From the NCBI GenBank assembly GCA_024401395.1, contig JAKSLD010000019.1, forward strand, positions 1-64,000: a DNA stretch of 64,000 bases. Direction: 5' to 3'. Both the position numbers and the translations under genes were made by a program. The number at the start of each line of letters is the position of its first letter. Positions within the stretch are counted from its first letter, which is position 1. The notes beneath the pieces were generated by a model, which saw only the letters and a program-made list of their open reading frames with translations, did no database searches and was not told the origin of the DNA. Shown here one piece after another: positions 25,103-33,880 of this stretch. The DNA comes from Bacteroidales bacterium. GTDB taxonomy: Bacteria; Bacteroidota; Bacteroidia; Bacteroidales; Marinilabiliaceae.

Positions 25103-26263
25103 TTATTTTACTAGTGTTGGAATAGTCAGAACCTCGAAATCATCAGAAGAGTTGTTGGTATCCTGATATATAGTGATGCCAGCCTCGGCAGAAGCCTTTT
25201 CGTCGACCTTGCGGCATACAGAAGAGCGAGATGCCATTCCCAGTTCGTTGAGGATATAGCCTGCGTCGACGCTAGCAGGGAGGCGCTTATAGCTGTTTGT
25301 GTTATTGAATACCTCTACACCATCTATAATCCACTTGTGAAGTATCTTCAGGTATTCGTAAGAGTCCTTCGCGTTAGCTGGATTGTTTGTTTTATAGTCG
25401 CCAGATATGTATTGGCTCATAGGGATATCTGGGCGGTAGATTACCACAGCAGGATCCTTATATGAAGAACTGAACATAGTCATTGATCCGCTCTTCCAAA
25501 CCAGATCCATGCAAGGGATACCATAAGCAGGAGGTGTCTGTTTGTTCAAGCCGGCATCCTCTTTATAGGCTGCCCAGCAATTGTCGGCAGTCAGGTTGAC
25601 GGACTCAGTATTGCCGAGAGCGATATGGTCAATACAGTTAGCTGCAACTATAACCTCTTGGCCAGGAGCGAGAGGGTGTTCGCCTCCATTACCAGGGAAA
25701 GCCCATGCGAAGCGGTATGCTGCGCAATAATCGTACTTATCCACGTCGCTCCAAGGAGACTCGCTATTGGCTGTTGTAGGTGTTGCGAAGGCGAAGCAAA
25801 TATTGTCGAGGTAGGCAGTATCTGTAGAATTGTTGTACAAAGCAAAATATTGGTCGTTGATGTAGTTCTTGCCATTGCCGCCAACACATCCAGTGTAGTA
25901 CAATTCTCGAAGGATGATATTGCCCGGGGTAGATAAAGAAACCGGTATAATAACGGTTACATCTTCGTCAACGGCATAACCACTGACCAGTCCAGTAAAG
26001 ACAGTCATCTGAGAACCTACCAAGCCCTTTGCAGAAGCAGAGAAAGAGTAGATGCCAGCCTCGAGAGAGACAGAATAGACTCCATTCTTAGGCGAAACTG
26101 TAATTACGTTAGAAGACGTTTGGTTGGTAACAACAACCTTGACATTGTCAGGAATGTTCTCCGAACAATCGAATGCGATAGTGACCTTATACTTTGGGTC
26201 ATCATCTTTCTCGCATGCTACTAAACATAGTAGAGACACTAGTGCAAAAAGAATTTTCTTCAT
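25103..26263 (-). CDS. DUF4876 lipoprotein
   Basis: Lipoprotein signal with Cys 17 (LVAC), then an Ig-like domain (about 25-110) and a larger domain starting GNIILRELYYTGCVGGNGKNYINDQYFALYN (residues about 115-145), which resembles lamin-tail-type domains and is the DUF4876 core. It lies 10 bp after the TonB-receptor gene. A surface lipoprotein paired with a TonB receptor is the common SusD-like arrangement in this phylum, although this protein is not SusD. It is plausibly the substrate-capturing lid for the receptor. Confidence 0.75.
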   Translation of the reverse strand: MKKILFALVSLLCLVACEKDDDPKYKVTIAFDCSENIPDNVKVVVTNQTSSNVITVSPKNGVYSVSLEAGIYSFSASAKGLVGSQMTVFTGLVSGYAVDEDVTVIIPVSLSTPGNIILRELYYTGCVGGNGKNYINDQYFALYNNSTDTAYLDNICFAFATPTTANSESPWSDVDKYDYCAAYRFAWAFPGNGGEHPLAPGQEVIVAANCIDHIALGNTESVNLTADNCWAAYKEDAGLNKQTPPAYGIPCMDLVWKSGSMTMFSSSYKDPAVVIYRPDIPMSQYISGDYKTNNPANAKDSYEYLKILHKWIIDGVEVFNNTNSYKRLPASVDAGYILNELGMASRSSVCRKVDEKASAEAGITIYQDTNNSSDDFEVLTIPTLVK

Positions 26264-26273
26264 ATTTTTATTC

Positions 26274-28691
26274 TTAGATTTTTATTCTTAAATCGCAACC
26301 GAAGTAGGTTGCTTGGTTCGTATATATATTGACATTAGATGATGCAAGGTGCCGTTTAGGACGGTAGTTTGTGATATTATTTACATAAAGAGATAACTGA
26401 GTTCTTTTGGCTATCTCCTTACTTATTTTTATATCAACCTGACCATAAGGCTTAGGATCGTCGCTTTTCAATGCTGTAGAAGTAGTATAGTGAATGTATT
26501 TTTGTCCTTGAGCTATATTTTTATCGTATGGTATAGTAACACCGTCCTTGCTGATGAAGTTGACAGGGTCGATATTTATACGTCCATCAGAAGCGTTGAC
26601 GTATGCCATGTCCATGTTTTTATATTCAGCTTTATTTCTGGTTTTATCCATCCATACACCTTGAGTCTTGACAGATGCTACAAGTCCGAAATCAGGGATG
26701 TGGACAATAAATCTGACATTCGTATTAAATCGTGCACTCTCGGATATGTTATTCCATGAATTTGCGTTCAAGACCTCAGCAGCAATGCTACGCAAACGGC
26801 CATTGAACGAACTCTTGTCGTAAATCTGTTCAGTCTCGGTATCAGTACGTATTATTTGTTGGTAGGCTCCGTCGACATAGATAGAGAGATTAAGAGGTTC
26901 GATTTTAGCGAAATCTACAACATACTCTATTCCCCATTTTTCGTGCTCAACATTATTGCGTGGGGTACGGAATTTTGCGAATGTTGTATCGGGGGCAGCA
27001 GTTTCCACGCGGAAAGGAGTTACCCGGGTCTTGAAATCGTAACCGCCAGTCAGATGTTCATTGAAATAAGTCAACGTAAAAGTTGCTATGCGAGATTTTG
27101 CGTCTAAAGTTATCTCGTAATTATTTGTAGTCGGCAATTTCAAATTGTAGTTTTTGTTATCGTTGACAACGTATGTGGTAAACGAGCAATGCTTTTCTCC
27201 GTTTTCGTCTGTGTATGCACTAACCTGATAATCCTCGTAATAAGGATCTGGGTATAGGTATATCAGGGAAGGTAATTTTTTCATTATACCCCATGAGGCA
27301 GAAATAGACAAATTCTTGCAGAATGAATATTTAGCGCTAAGTCTAGGTTCGAACTGCCACTTGAAGTCGTATTGAGGGGCATTGATGTGAGTCATACGCA
27401 ACCCGAGCTGTCCCTGTAGGCCTAGGATAGAAAACTTGTCGTCTATAAAAAATGCAGAAGAACCGAGATGAGGAATATCTCTGAATTTGCGTGAGCGTAC
27501 GTATGGGTTCATATATGTACCACCCTTGCCCTCTCCGAAATTGCGTTGCAAGTTGAGATGAGCGCCCAAAGATATGGTATTCATTCTTTCCTCTGAACCC
27601 TGAGCTTTTTTCAGTAAGACCTTAATTTGTCCGCTTACAGGTTTTCCGTGGATAAAAGTAGAAGAATTGTAGTTGACAGGGTAGAACTTACCGGGTGCAG
27701 TGCCACTTACGACGACATCTGTGTAAGGAGTCGGCATATTGGCAATATGTTTTTCGTTAGTATCATCCTCCTGCCACTGTATTCTACCTGAAGCATCAAT
27801 AGTGATAGAAGGTAAGAAGGCGGTATGGGGACGTATTTTTATGCTGTTGGACAAAGACAACGACTTGTCGGTATGAGTTTCCTTCTGGAAGCCAGACAAA
27901 TCAGGGTCGGTCTTGTATATGTTGCTTGCGTAGTGACCGTTAGCGACAGAGTTAAGAAACACGATTCCAAAAAGACGATGAAATGCCAGTCGGAGTCCGA
28001 TTCTCTGAAACTTCTCTGTCGTAGAGCGTTCGTCTTTTTGAGAAATAGCATAATCTAGATTAGCATTGATATGCCCCTTGCCGTATTCCCCAGATATACT
28101 CTTCAGTTTAGGGTCAGTTTTGACAACGACAGTCAAAGGTCTAGGGCGGTTGTTGTAGTTGATGATGACAGCGCCAGACGTTAGGTTGCCATATTCGGCA
28201 GGGGCTACGCCTCGGATTACAGTCATGCTCTCTATGGCATCAGTAGATATAGGGCGCAAATCCGTTCCTTTGAGAGCAGATTCATTAGTTTCTGCGGTAT
28301 TATTAACATTGGTAGAGAGCAACTGCAGGTTAGCGTCATTGCTTAATTCCATACCATCAGTGATGATAGCCACTCCGTTTTTGTTGGCATTTGAGTCTTT
28401 TGTATCACGAATGACGATCTGGTTCTGCTTGTTGAGGTTTGGGTTACTTGTCAGCACCCCGGGGAGAAGCTGCATCAGGTCGGCTACTGAAGAAGTCTGC
28501 TGGTGCTGAATGGCAGTCTGGTTAAGTTTTTGGATATTAGAGACCCCATTGACCGGTTTTGCAGTTACGACGACATCAGTAAGGCTGAGAGAAAAAGCAA
28601 CAGAGTCGGGCAATGAGGACTGTGCCTTTATGCTCGTTGACCACCAAAGCGTCAAAACGACTAGGGTAATAGTTGCTTTAAAAAGTTTCAT
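26274..28691 (-). CDS. TonB-dependent outer-membrane receptor
   Basis: 805 residues: signal peptide (cleavage near IKAQ, residue 24), TonB-box/plug region (about 35-180 with LPGVL near 73-77, VIRD, and SMTVIRGVAPAEYGNLTSGAVI) and a 22-strand-type barrel ending in the YFGCDLRIKI aromatic strand. It lacks the N-terminal carboxypeptidase-like extension found on SusC proteins, so it resembles metallophore, cobalamin or heme receptors more than glycan receptors. First gene of the seven-gene operon, and the upstream gap holds repeat locus C. Substrate unknown. Confidence 0.88.
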   Translation of the reverse strand: MKLFKATITLVVLTLWWSTSIKAQSSLPDSVAFSLSLTDVVVTAKPVNGVSNIQKLNQTAIQHQQTSSVADLMQLLPGVLTSNPNLNKQNQIVIRDTKDSNANKNGVAIITDGMELSNDANLQLLSTNVNNTAETNESALKGTDLRPISTDAIESMTVIRGVAPAEYGNLTSGAVIINYNNRPRPLTVVVKTDPKLKSISGEYGKGHINANLDYAISQKDERSTTEKFQRIGLRLAFHRLFGIVFLNSVANGHYASNIYKTDPDLSGFQKETHTDKSLSLSNSIKIRPHTAFLPSITIDASGRIQWQEDDTNEKHIANMPTPYTDVVVSGTAPGKFYPVNYNSSTFIHGKPVSGQIKVLLKKAQGSEERMNTISLGAHLNLQRNFGEGKGGTYMNPYVRSRKFRDIPHLGSSAFFIDDKFSILGLQGQLGLRMTHINAPQYDFKWQFEPRLSAKYSFCKNLSISASWGIMKKLPSLIYLYPDPYYEDYQVSAYTDENGEKHCSFTTYVVNDNKNYNLKLPTTNNYEITLDAKSRIATFTLTYFNEHLTGGYDFKTRVTPFRVETAAPDTTFAKFRTPRNNVEHEKWGIEYVVDFAKIEPLNLSIYVDGAYQQIIRTDTETEQIYDKSSFNGRLRSIAAEVLNANSWNNISESARFNTNVRFIVHIPDFGLVASVKTQGVWMDKTRNKAEYKNMDMAYVNASDGRINIDPVNFISKDGVTIPYDKNIAQGQKYIHYTTSTALKSDDPKPYGQVDIKISKEIAKRTQLSLYVNNITNYRPKRHLASSNVNIYTNQATYFGCDLRIKI

Positions 28692-28775
28692 CTACAATTG
28701 TTGTCTTTGTCAGTAATACGGCATTCCATATTGTGTTGTAATCAGCGACAAGACCTATGCTGCTCTTAGAGAAGT

Positions 28776-28802
28776 CCCTTGTTCATCGCAGTTTTTTTAT
28801 TT
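28776..28802 (+). repeat. GTTCATCGCAG tail element (locus C)
   Basis: TCCCTTGTTCATCGCAG followed by seven Ts and ATTTG closely matches the tail of locus B. Only one clear 11-bp unit (about TCTTAGAGAAG) precedes it. It lies on the plus strand between two minus-strand genes, so it is not tied to a downstream gene in its own direction. Confidence 0.55.
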
Positions 28803-28882
28803 GCACACAAAAACCATGTCGTATTATTCAAGCGCAAAATTAGTGCTAGTGTTATGCAACACAATACTAAATGATTGGTATA

Positions 28883-28912
28883 TAAGGTCTATACTCTATG
28901 GTATAGACCTTA
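28883..28912 (-). terminator. Hairpin after the SGNH hydrolase gene
   Basis: A perfect 12-bp stem (TAAGGTCTATAC and its complement) with a 6-base loop, 22 bp beyond the stop codon of the minus-strand hydrolase. The following bases are AT-rich but not a clean T-run. Confidence 0.6.
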
Positions 28913-28934
28913 CGTTATCACGTCGTTTAGGTAT

Positions 28935-29591
28935 TTATTTTACTATTCCATCCTGTTGGAGGCGGTGGGCGATGGCAGAGGCCATAATCTTAGTGCCTGC
29001 TGGATTTGGGTGAATGCTATCGAAAATGAGATCGATATGAGGCTTCATTACCTCGTACATATCTATTACCGGCAGATTATTGTTTTTAGCCAAAGCGTCG
29101 ATACATGGATTTACTCCAGTAGTAATAACGGAATCAGTAATCTCCCATTTTTCGGCACGTGCAGGGATGCAGTGGCAGAGGTAGATCTGAGTCTGAGGAT
29201 TGACACTACATATAGTATCGATCATAGCCTGATAAGAAGAAGAGAACTTTTCTGGATTCCACTGGAAGAGTTTAGCGTCATTAGTTCCCAGCATGATGAT
29301 ATGGACATCGGCATGGAAAGCGAGCATATTATTAAACTCCTTAGCAGACCAGTATGGGAAGTTACCATCCTGCATCATAGTAGTAGCTGAGCGACCGAAA
29401 TTGAGGACATCATAACCATTGCCAATGATAGAATCCAATCGGGCAGGGTAGCTGTTATAGCTCTGATAGTTGATACCGAAGCCCTCTGTGATGCTGTCGC
29501 CCACGCAAGCTATTCGCACATCATCCTGCTTGGCGCAAGAAGCCAAGAGGATGAAAAATGCTGCGAGAGAAGATTTTATTATATTCTTCAT
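28935..29591 (-). CDS. SGNH/GDSL-family hydrolase, lipoprotein
   Basis: Lipoprotein signal (ILLASC, Cys 19), then the SGNH blocks: GDSITEGFG (catalytic Ser near 34), FGRSAT (block II Gly), MLGTNDAK (block III Asn) and DSIHPNPAG (catalytic Asp-x-x-His near 190-193). It is likely an envelope esterase or acetyl-esterase of the TesA/lysophospholipase type; substrate open. It lies 2 bp downstream of the DUF1015 gene on the same strand and may be cotranscribed. Confidence 0.9.
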   Translation of the reverse strand: MKNIIKSSLAAFFILLASCAKQDDVRIACVGDSITEGFGINYQSYNSYPARLDSIIGNGYDVLNFGRSATTMMQDGNFPYWSAKEFNNMLAFHADVHIIMLGTNDAKLFQWNPEKFSSSYQAMIDTICSVNPQTQIYLCHCIPARAEKWEITDSVITTGVNPCIDALAKNNNLPVIDMYEVMKPHIDLIFDSIHPNPAGTKIMASAIAHRLQQDGIVK

Positions 29592-29593
29592 GA

Positions 29594-30841
29594 TTACTCA
29601 ATCTCCTTGATAACCAAACCAGAACGGAGTTTAGGCTCGAACCATGTTGTCTTAGGAGGCATGATATTGCCAGAGTCGGCGATATCGATAAGCTGCTTCA
29701 TAGAAACAGGGTACATACCGAAAGCCACCTTCATTTCGCCAGAATCGACACGACGCTGGAGTTCGCCTAGACCGCGGATACCACCTACGAAGTCGATACG
29801 AGTAGAACGGCGGAGGTCCTGAATATCCAGAACGTCGGCGAGCACATTATTAGAAAGGACAGTCACGTCGAGAACGCCGATAGGGTCATTATCATTATAA
29901 GTACCAGGGCGAGCCTCGAGCTTATACCAAGTACCTGCGAGGTACATAGAGAACTCGTGGAGTTTCTGAGGAGCGTAAGGAGCGTTACCCATAGGAGTAA
30001 CCACCATAGTCTTCTCTACTGCCTTGATAAAGTCGGCCTCAGACATATTATTAAGATCCTTAACTACACGGTTGTAGTCCATGATTCGGAGTTGCGAGTC
30101 AGGGAAATGGACAGCCATAAAATAGTTATAGTCCTCATCACCAGTATGGTTAGGATTCTTAGAAGCGAATTCGGCGCCGATGCGAGCTGCAGCTGCAGTA
30201 CGGTGGTGACCATCTGCCACATAAGTAGAATCGACCTTAGTAGCGAAGAGCTCCTGGAGGCGAGCAACCTTAGCGTCGTCATCAATTACCCAGAGAGTAT
30301 GACCGAAGCCATCCTCGGCAACAAAATCGTATGTTGGAGTCTTAGCTGTATACTCAGCCACGATAGCGTCAATTTCAGGAACAGCCTTATAAGCGAAGAA
30401 TACAGGTTCCACGTTAGCCTTCAGCCAGCGGGTGAGCACCATACGATCCTCCTCCTTATCAGGGCGAGTGAGCTCGTGCTTTTTGATGCGGCCCTCAATG
30501 TAGTCCTGTGCCCAAGCAGCACCGACGATACCACACTGACGGCGACCTTCCATAGTCTGAGCGTAGACATAATAGCAAGGCTTGCTATCCTTGACGAGCC
30601 AGCCGTTAGCCTTCATAGCGTTGTAATTGTCGAGAGACTTCTGATAGAGAGTGTCGCTATGAGGGTCGACATCTGCAGGGAGGTCGATTTCTGCACGAGT
30701 TACGTGGAGTAGCGACTCAGGTTTGCCTGCTGCCATCTGAGCGGCCTCCTGGCTATTCATTACGTCATAAGGGAGACAAGCCACCTTGTTGGATATAGCT
30801 TGTGGAGGGCGTACGCCTTTGAAAGGTCTAACTTTTACCAT
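29594..30841 (-). CDS. DUF1015 family protein
   Basis: 415 residues with the family start VRPFKGVRPP and CLPYDVMNSQEA, a mid block YVADGHHRTAAAARIG (residues about 216-231) and VHFPDSQLRIMDYNRVVKDL. DUF1015 proteins are widespread and sometimes called SerC-like, but the activity is not established. The DGHHR motif suggests an enzyme or ligand-binding pocket. In Bacteroidetes the gene often lies near serine-pathway genes (serC-serA); those are not adjacent here. Confidence 0.85.
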   Translation of the reverse strand: MVKVRPFKGVRPPQAISNKVACLPYDVMNSQEAAQMAAGKPESLLHVTRAEIDLPADVDPHSDTLYQKSLDNYNAMKANGWLVKDSKPCYYVYAQTMEGRRQCGIVGAAWAQDYIEGRIKKHELTRPDKEEDRMVLTRWLKANVEPVFFAYKAVPEIDAIVAEYTAKTPTYDFVAEDGFGHTLWVIDDDAKVARLQELFATKVDSTYVADGHHRTAAAARIGAEFASKNPNHTGDEDYNYFMAVHFPDSQLRIMDYNRVVKDLNNMSEADFIKAVEKTMVVTPMGNAPYAPQKLHEFSMYLAGTWYKLEARPGTYNDNDPIGVLDVTVLSNNVLADVLDIQDLRRSTRIDFVGGIRGLGELQRRVDSGEMKVAFGMYPVSMKQLIDIADSGNIMPPKTTWFEPKLRSGLVIKEIE

Positions 30842-30978
30842 TTTATCTGTTTTTATTTATGGTGCAATATTAGCTATTTTATTGCAAAGTTGGTTATATT
30901 TGTGTCGTTTTTGAATTGAACTGTCACTATATATTCGGGATTCTCTTAAAGATATGTAGGAAGAGAGGGAGAGTATAC

Positions 30979-31042
30979 TCTGGTATAAGGGAAGGTAGTG
31001 TCTGGTATAAGGGAGAATAGTCGTTGCTCGCAGTTTTTTTAT
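30979..31042 (+). repeat. 11/22-bp-period array with GCTCGCAG tail (locus D)
   Basis: TCTGGTATAAG alternates with GGAAGGTAGTG and GGAGAATAGTC at 30979, 30990, 31001 and 31012, each 11 bp. It ends in GTTGCTCGCAG and seven Ts. It points toward the thioesterase gene, whose ATG is 78 bp further on. The remainder of 30842-31120 holds AT-rich leader sequence and no gene. Confidence 0.65.
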
Positions 31043-31120
31043 TTTGGCACATGATTGAGATTAGAGCTTAAAGAGAATGGAATGATATAATAGTGACTGG
31101 TAAATGTAAATATAATAATT

Positions 31121-31528
31121 ATGATTGAACATAAAACACAGATAAGAGTCAGGTATGCCGATACCGATATGATGGGAGTGGTATACCATGCAAACTATGC
31201 CATATATTTTGAGGTGGCACGTACCGAGATGTTTCGTGCGATAGAGATGCCATACGCGGAGCTAGAGAAAAACGGCATAAGGCTACCTGTAGTTGATTTG
31301 CACTGTAAATATCACAGGCCAGCCTTGTATGATGATTTGCTGACTGTGACAGCCACCATGAAAGAGATGCCTGGGGTAAGAATACGATTTGAGTACAAAG
31401 TAGAGAATCAGAAAGGCGAGTTGCTGTGTGAAGGCGATACGGTACTGGTTTTCACAGATATCAACAGCGGCAGACCAGTCAGAATGCCATCATACGTAGG
31501 AGAAGTCATTCAAAAGTATTTTGAATAG
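31121..31528 (+). CDS. Acyl-CoA thioesterase, YbgC/FadM type
   Basis: Hotdog-fold thioesterase of 135 residues. The 4HBT signature is clear: RVRYADTDMMGVVYHANYAIYFEVARTEMFR (residues about 7-38, with the catalytic Asp in YADTDMMGV and the His of YHANY). Such enzymes release acyl groups from CoA or ACP in lipid metabolism. Followed by its own promoter-separated neighbour, a LysE-type gene. Confidence 0.88.
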   Translation: MIEHKTQIRVRYADTDMMGVVYHANYAIYFEVARTEMFRAIEMPYAELEKNGIRLPVVDLHCKYHRPALYDDLLTVTATMKEMPGVRIRFEYKVENQKGELLCEGDTVLVFTDINSGRPVRMPSYVGEVIQKYFE

Positions 31529-31550
31529 TAAATAGATTATTGTATCTTCG
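31520..31550 (+). promoter_or_regulatory. Promoter of the LysE-type gene
   Basis: TTTG (31520-31523), 19 bp, TATCTTCG (31543-31550): consensus spacing with one base off. The ATG is 48 bp downstream. Confidence 0.6.
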
Positions 31551-31597
31551 CGACGTTTTTTGCGATTATGACTAAAAAATAGAGTGTTGCTCGTCGT

Positions 31598-32260
31598 ATG
31601 ACAGGGGAAATCATAGACGTCAGTTGCAGCCTTATCCAAGGCGTTATGATAGGTTTCATGGCATCAATGCCATTGGGACCGATTGGCGTTTTGTGCATAC
31701 AAAGGACCCTTTACAAAGGAAGATGGTCGGGCTTTGCCAGTGGACTAGGAGCGGCGACATCAGATTTTATCTATGCTGTGATAGCCGGTTTTTCGGTTTC
31801 CCTTGTCGTCAGTTTCATAGAAGAGTACCAGCAGGCCTTGACATGGTTGGGAGCATTCATACTGATAGGATTAGGGCTTAAGATATTCTTCTCCAATCCA
31901 GTCAAGCAGATGCGCAAGCAGCAGAACAAGAGAAGTTCGGGTCTGCTTCAAGACTACGGATCGACCTTTGCGTTGACATTTACAAATCCCCTTGCGATAT
32001 TCCTATTCCTCAGCTTGTTCAGTATCTTCGGGGCGGTGAACAGCCTGATAGAACAAGTAGTGAGAATGTTAGGCGTTGGTGCAGGTGCGTCATTATGGTG
32101 GTTTACGCTTGTCATGCTAGTGGGATTATTCAGGAAGTATTTTACATTGAAACGACTATATTACATGAATAAAGTAGCGGGAGCCATTATAGTGCTGCTC
32201 GTGTTGGGAGGATTGCTATACGAGCCCCTCTGTCGCTTGATTCATTGGATATGTAGTTGA
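31598..32260 (+). CDS. LysE/RhtB-family translocator
   Basis: 220 residues with about six membrane helices. The N-terminal GVMIGFMASMPLGPIGVLCIQRTLYKGRWSGFASGLGAATSDFIYAVIAGF (residues about 15-65) is the LysE start, and FALTFTNPLAIFLFLSLF the second conserved helix pair. Probably exports an amino acid or related small metabolite; the substrate is not predictable. It is followed 27 bp later by the serine acetyltransferase gene, so a cysteine/serine pathway link is possible but unproven. Confidence 0.85.
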   Translation: MTGEIIDVSCSLIQGVMIGFMASMPLGPIGVLCIQRTLYKGRWSGFASGLGAATSDFIYAVIAGFSVSLVVSFIEEYQQALTWLGAFILIGLGLKIFFSNPVKQMRKQQNKRSSGLLQDYGSTFALTFTNPLAIFLFLSLFSIFGAVNSLIEQVVRMLGVGAGASLWWFTLVMLVGLFRKYFTLKRLYYMNKVAGAIIVLLVLGGLLYEPLCRLIHWICS

Positions 32261-32287
32261 TATATAATACAATAACACTATCACGCG

Positions 32288-33202
32288 GTGAACGACTCAT
32301 TTCAGGAACAGATGCTTCGCACCATACAACGTACAGTAGAGACGTTGCAGAATGACGTGCGGAGTTTGAGGCCTTATGGCGCACAAGGTTTAGAGTTGCC
32401 CATGCCTAATATAAAGAGGCTCAAGCAATTCGTGCAGTTGTGTCGTGGTATAATATTCCCTGGCTATTTCGTATACGATTCCTATATGCATCAGAGCGAG
32501 CGCTACCTGACGGGAGTCAATGTAGAGCAAGTCAGCTGTATTATTTCCAATGAGATATATGCCGCGCTCTGTCTTTATCAAGAAGATTTAGAGAGAGTAG
32601 ACAGTGCCATGCTGCAGCAGAAATCGCAGAGTATGGCCATAGAATTTGTGGCAGGGCTACCAGAATTGCGCAGGATGTTGAATCTTGACGTAGAGGCGAT
32701 TTATGATGGCGACCCAGCTGCAGAGTCGTACAAAGAGATAGTTTTTGCCTATCCAGGCATCCGAGCATTGATAAATTATCGTGTTGCGCACCTGCTTTAC
32801 AAGATAGGAGTGCCACTTTTGCCTCGAGTCATTACAGAGATGGCGCACTCAGAGACAGGCATAGATATTCACCCGTACGCGACCATTGGCGAGCGATTTG
32901 CGATAGATCACGGTACCGGTATTGTTATTGGAGCGACAGCAATTATCGGAAATAATGTTAAAATTTATCAAGGCGTTACACTTGGAGCGAAGAGCTTTCC
33001 GACCGATAAAGATGGCAATATACTGAAGGGAGAGCCACGACATCCAATCATAGAAGACGATGTCGTTATATATGCGCAGGCAACAATTCTGGGCCGTGTA
33101 CGTATAGGTAAGGGTTCCACGATTGGTGGTAATGTCTGGGTTACACAAGACGTTGCACCATTTAGTAAAATCGTACAGAACAACGTAAAAAAAGACGAAT
33201 AA
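32288..33202 (+). CDS. cysE: Serine O-acetyltransferase
   Basis: Converts L-serine and acetyl-CoA to O-acetylserine for cysteine synthesis. The C-terminal left-handed beta-helix is plain: GIDIHPYATIGERFAIDHGTGIVIGATAIIG (residues about 193-223, with the catalytic DH), VKIYQGVTLGAKSF, HPIIEDDVVIYAQATILGRV and GSTIGGNVWVT. The N-terminal helical domain is long, as in Bacteroidetes and EpsC-type enzymes. The frame opens at a GTG (32288); an ATG nine codons in is an alternative. Confidence 0.92.
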   Translation: MNDSFQEQMLRTIQRTVETLQNDVRSLRPYGAQGLELPMPNIKRLKQFVQLCRGIIFPGYFVYDSYMHQSERYLTGVNVEQVSCIISNEIYAALCLYQEDLERVDSAMLQQKSQSMAIEFVAGLPELRRMLNLDVEAIYDGDPAAESYKEIVFAYPGIRALINYRVAHLLYKIGVPLLPRVITEMAHSETGIDIHPYATIGERFAIDHGTGIVIGATAIIGNNVKIYQGVTLGAKSFPTDKDGNILKGEPRHPIIEDDVVIYAQATILGRVRIGKGSTIGGNVWVTQDVAPFSKIVQNNVKKDE

Positions 33203-33227
33203 TAGTGTATAAGTAATAAAATCTTGC

Positions 33228-33235
33228 TATATTTG
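33228..33235 (+). promoter_or_regulatory. TATATTTG -7 box before siaB
   Basis: Full TAnnTTTG match 17 bp before the siaB ATG at 33252; no clear -33 TTTG at the right distance. Confidence 0.45.
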
Positions 33236-33251
33236 CCCTCGCTAGTAGATT

Positions 33252-33827
33252 ATGACAGCTAACGGAAGCATATTAGAATTTGATCTTGATGCTTGGATGA
33301 AGCGGAAGTCGGCAGGTTCAGTACTTATTGAACATGTCGGCGAATTCTCGTCTGAGTATATAGATTCTGTTTTACCAAAGGTAGAGCAGAACCTAAACGA
33401 GCAGGTAGATCAAGAGAATATACGCAAGAAGGCTTTTCATATCTTTGTCGAGTGTATACAAAATCTTTATCACCATATAGAGCCTAACCCATCTTTGGTT
33501 AAGGATTTCGGTGATGATAAATTGGGCGCAATAGTGATGATCAAGGACGAGAACGGATGCAGGATTACGACGGGTAATTTTGTTCCGAAGGAGAAGATGC
33601 CAGTCCTGATGTCGCGAATTGACAACCTGAATGCGATGGACGCAGCCCAAATCAAGCAATTATATCGTGATACTATCAACAACATGACCTTCTCTGCAAA
33701 GGGTGGTGCTGGTATTGGTATGATAGATATGTGCAGAAAGACGGGTAACAAGCTGGAGTATGATTTCTATGACGTGAAGGATAATCCAGACGTAAAGTTC
33801 TTCTCATTTGATGTAAATATAAGCTGA
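33252..33827 (+). CDS. siaB: SiaB-family protein kinase (DUF6272)
   Basis: The 191-residue protein resembles the SiaB/DUF6272 histidine-kinase-like ATPase fold: KKAFHIFVECIQNLYHH (the N-box helix with E and N), an acidic loop, and AKGGAGIGMIDM as the G-box. In Pseudomonas SiaB phosphorylates SiaC, which controls the diguanylate cyclase SiaD. Here it is followed by a SiaC homologue 53 bp downstream. No SiaA phosphatase or SiaD is adjacent. The symbol is given by homology. Confidence 0.8.
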   Translation: MTANGSILEFDLDAWMKRKSAGSVLIEHVGEFSSEYIDSVLPKVEQNLNEQVDQENIRKKAFHIFVECIQNLYHHIEPNPSLVKDFGDDKLGAIVMIKDENGCRITTGNFVPKEKMPVLMSRIDNLNAMDAAQIKQLYRDTINNMTFSAKGGAGIGMIDMCRKTGNKLEYDFYDVKDNPDVKFFSFDVNIS

Positions 33828-33880
33828 GACATAGCACATTGTCAACATTAATAAAACAAGAAATTAAGTACTAATTGTAT

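Noticed and set aside
27330-27360. GGTTCGAAC resembling a tRNA T-arm
   Set aside because: It lies inside the TonB-receptor reading frame and no cloverleaf can be drawn around it.
31041-31060. Second sigma-54-like site TTTTGGCACATGATTGAGA
   Set aside because: Spacing between GG and the -12 position is 9 instead of 10 bases and the -12 C is missing.
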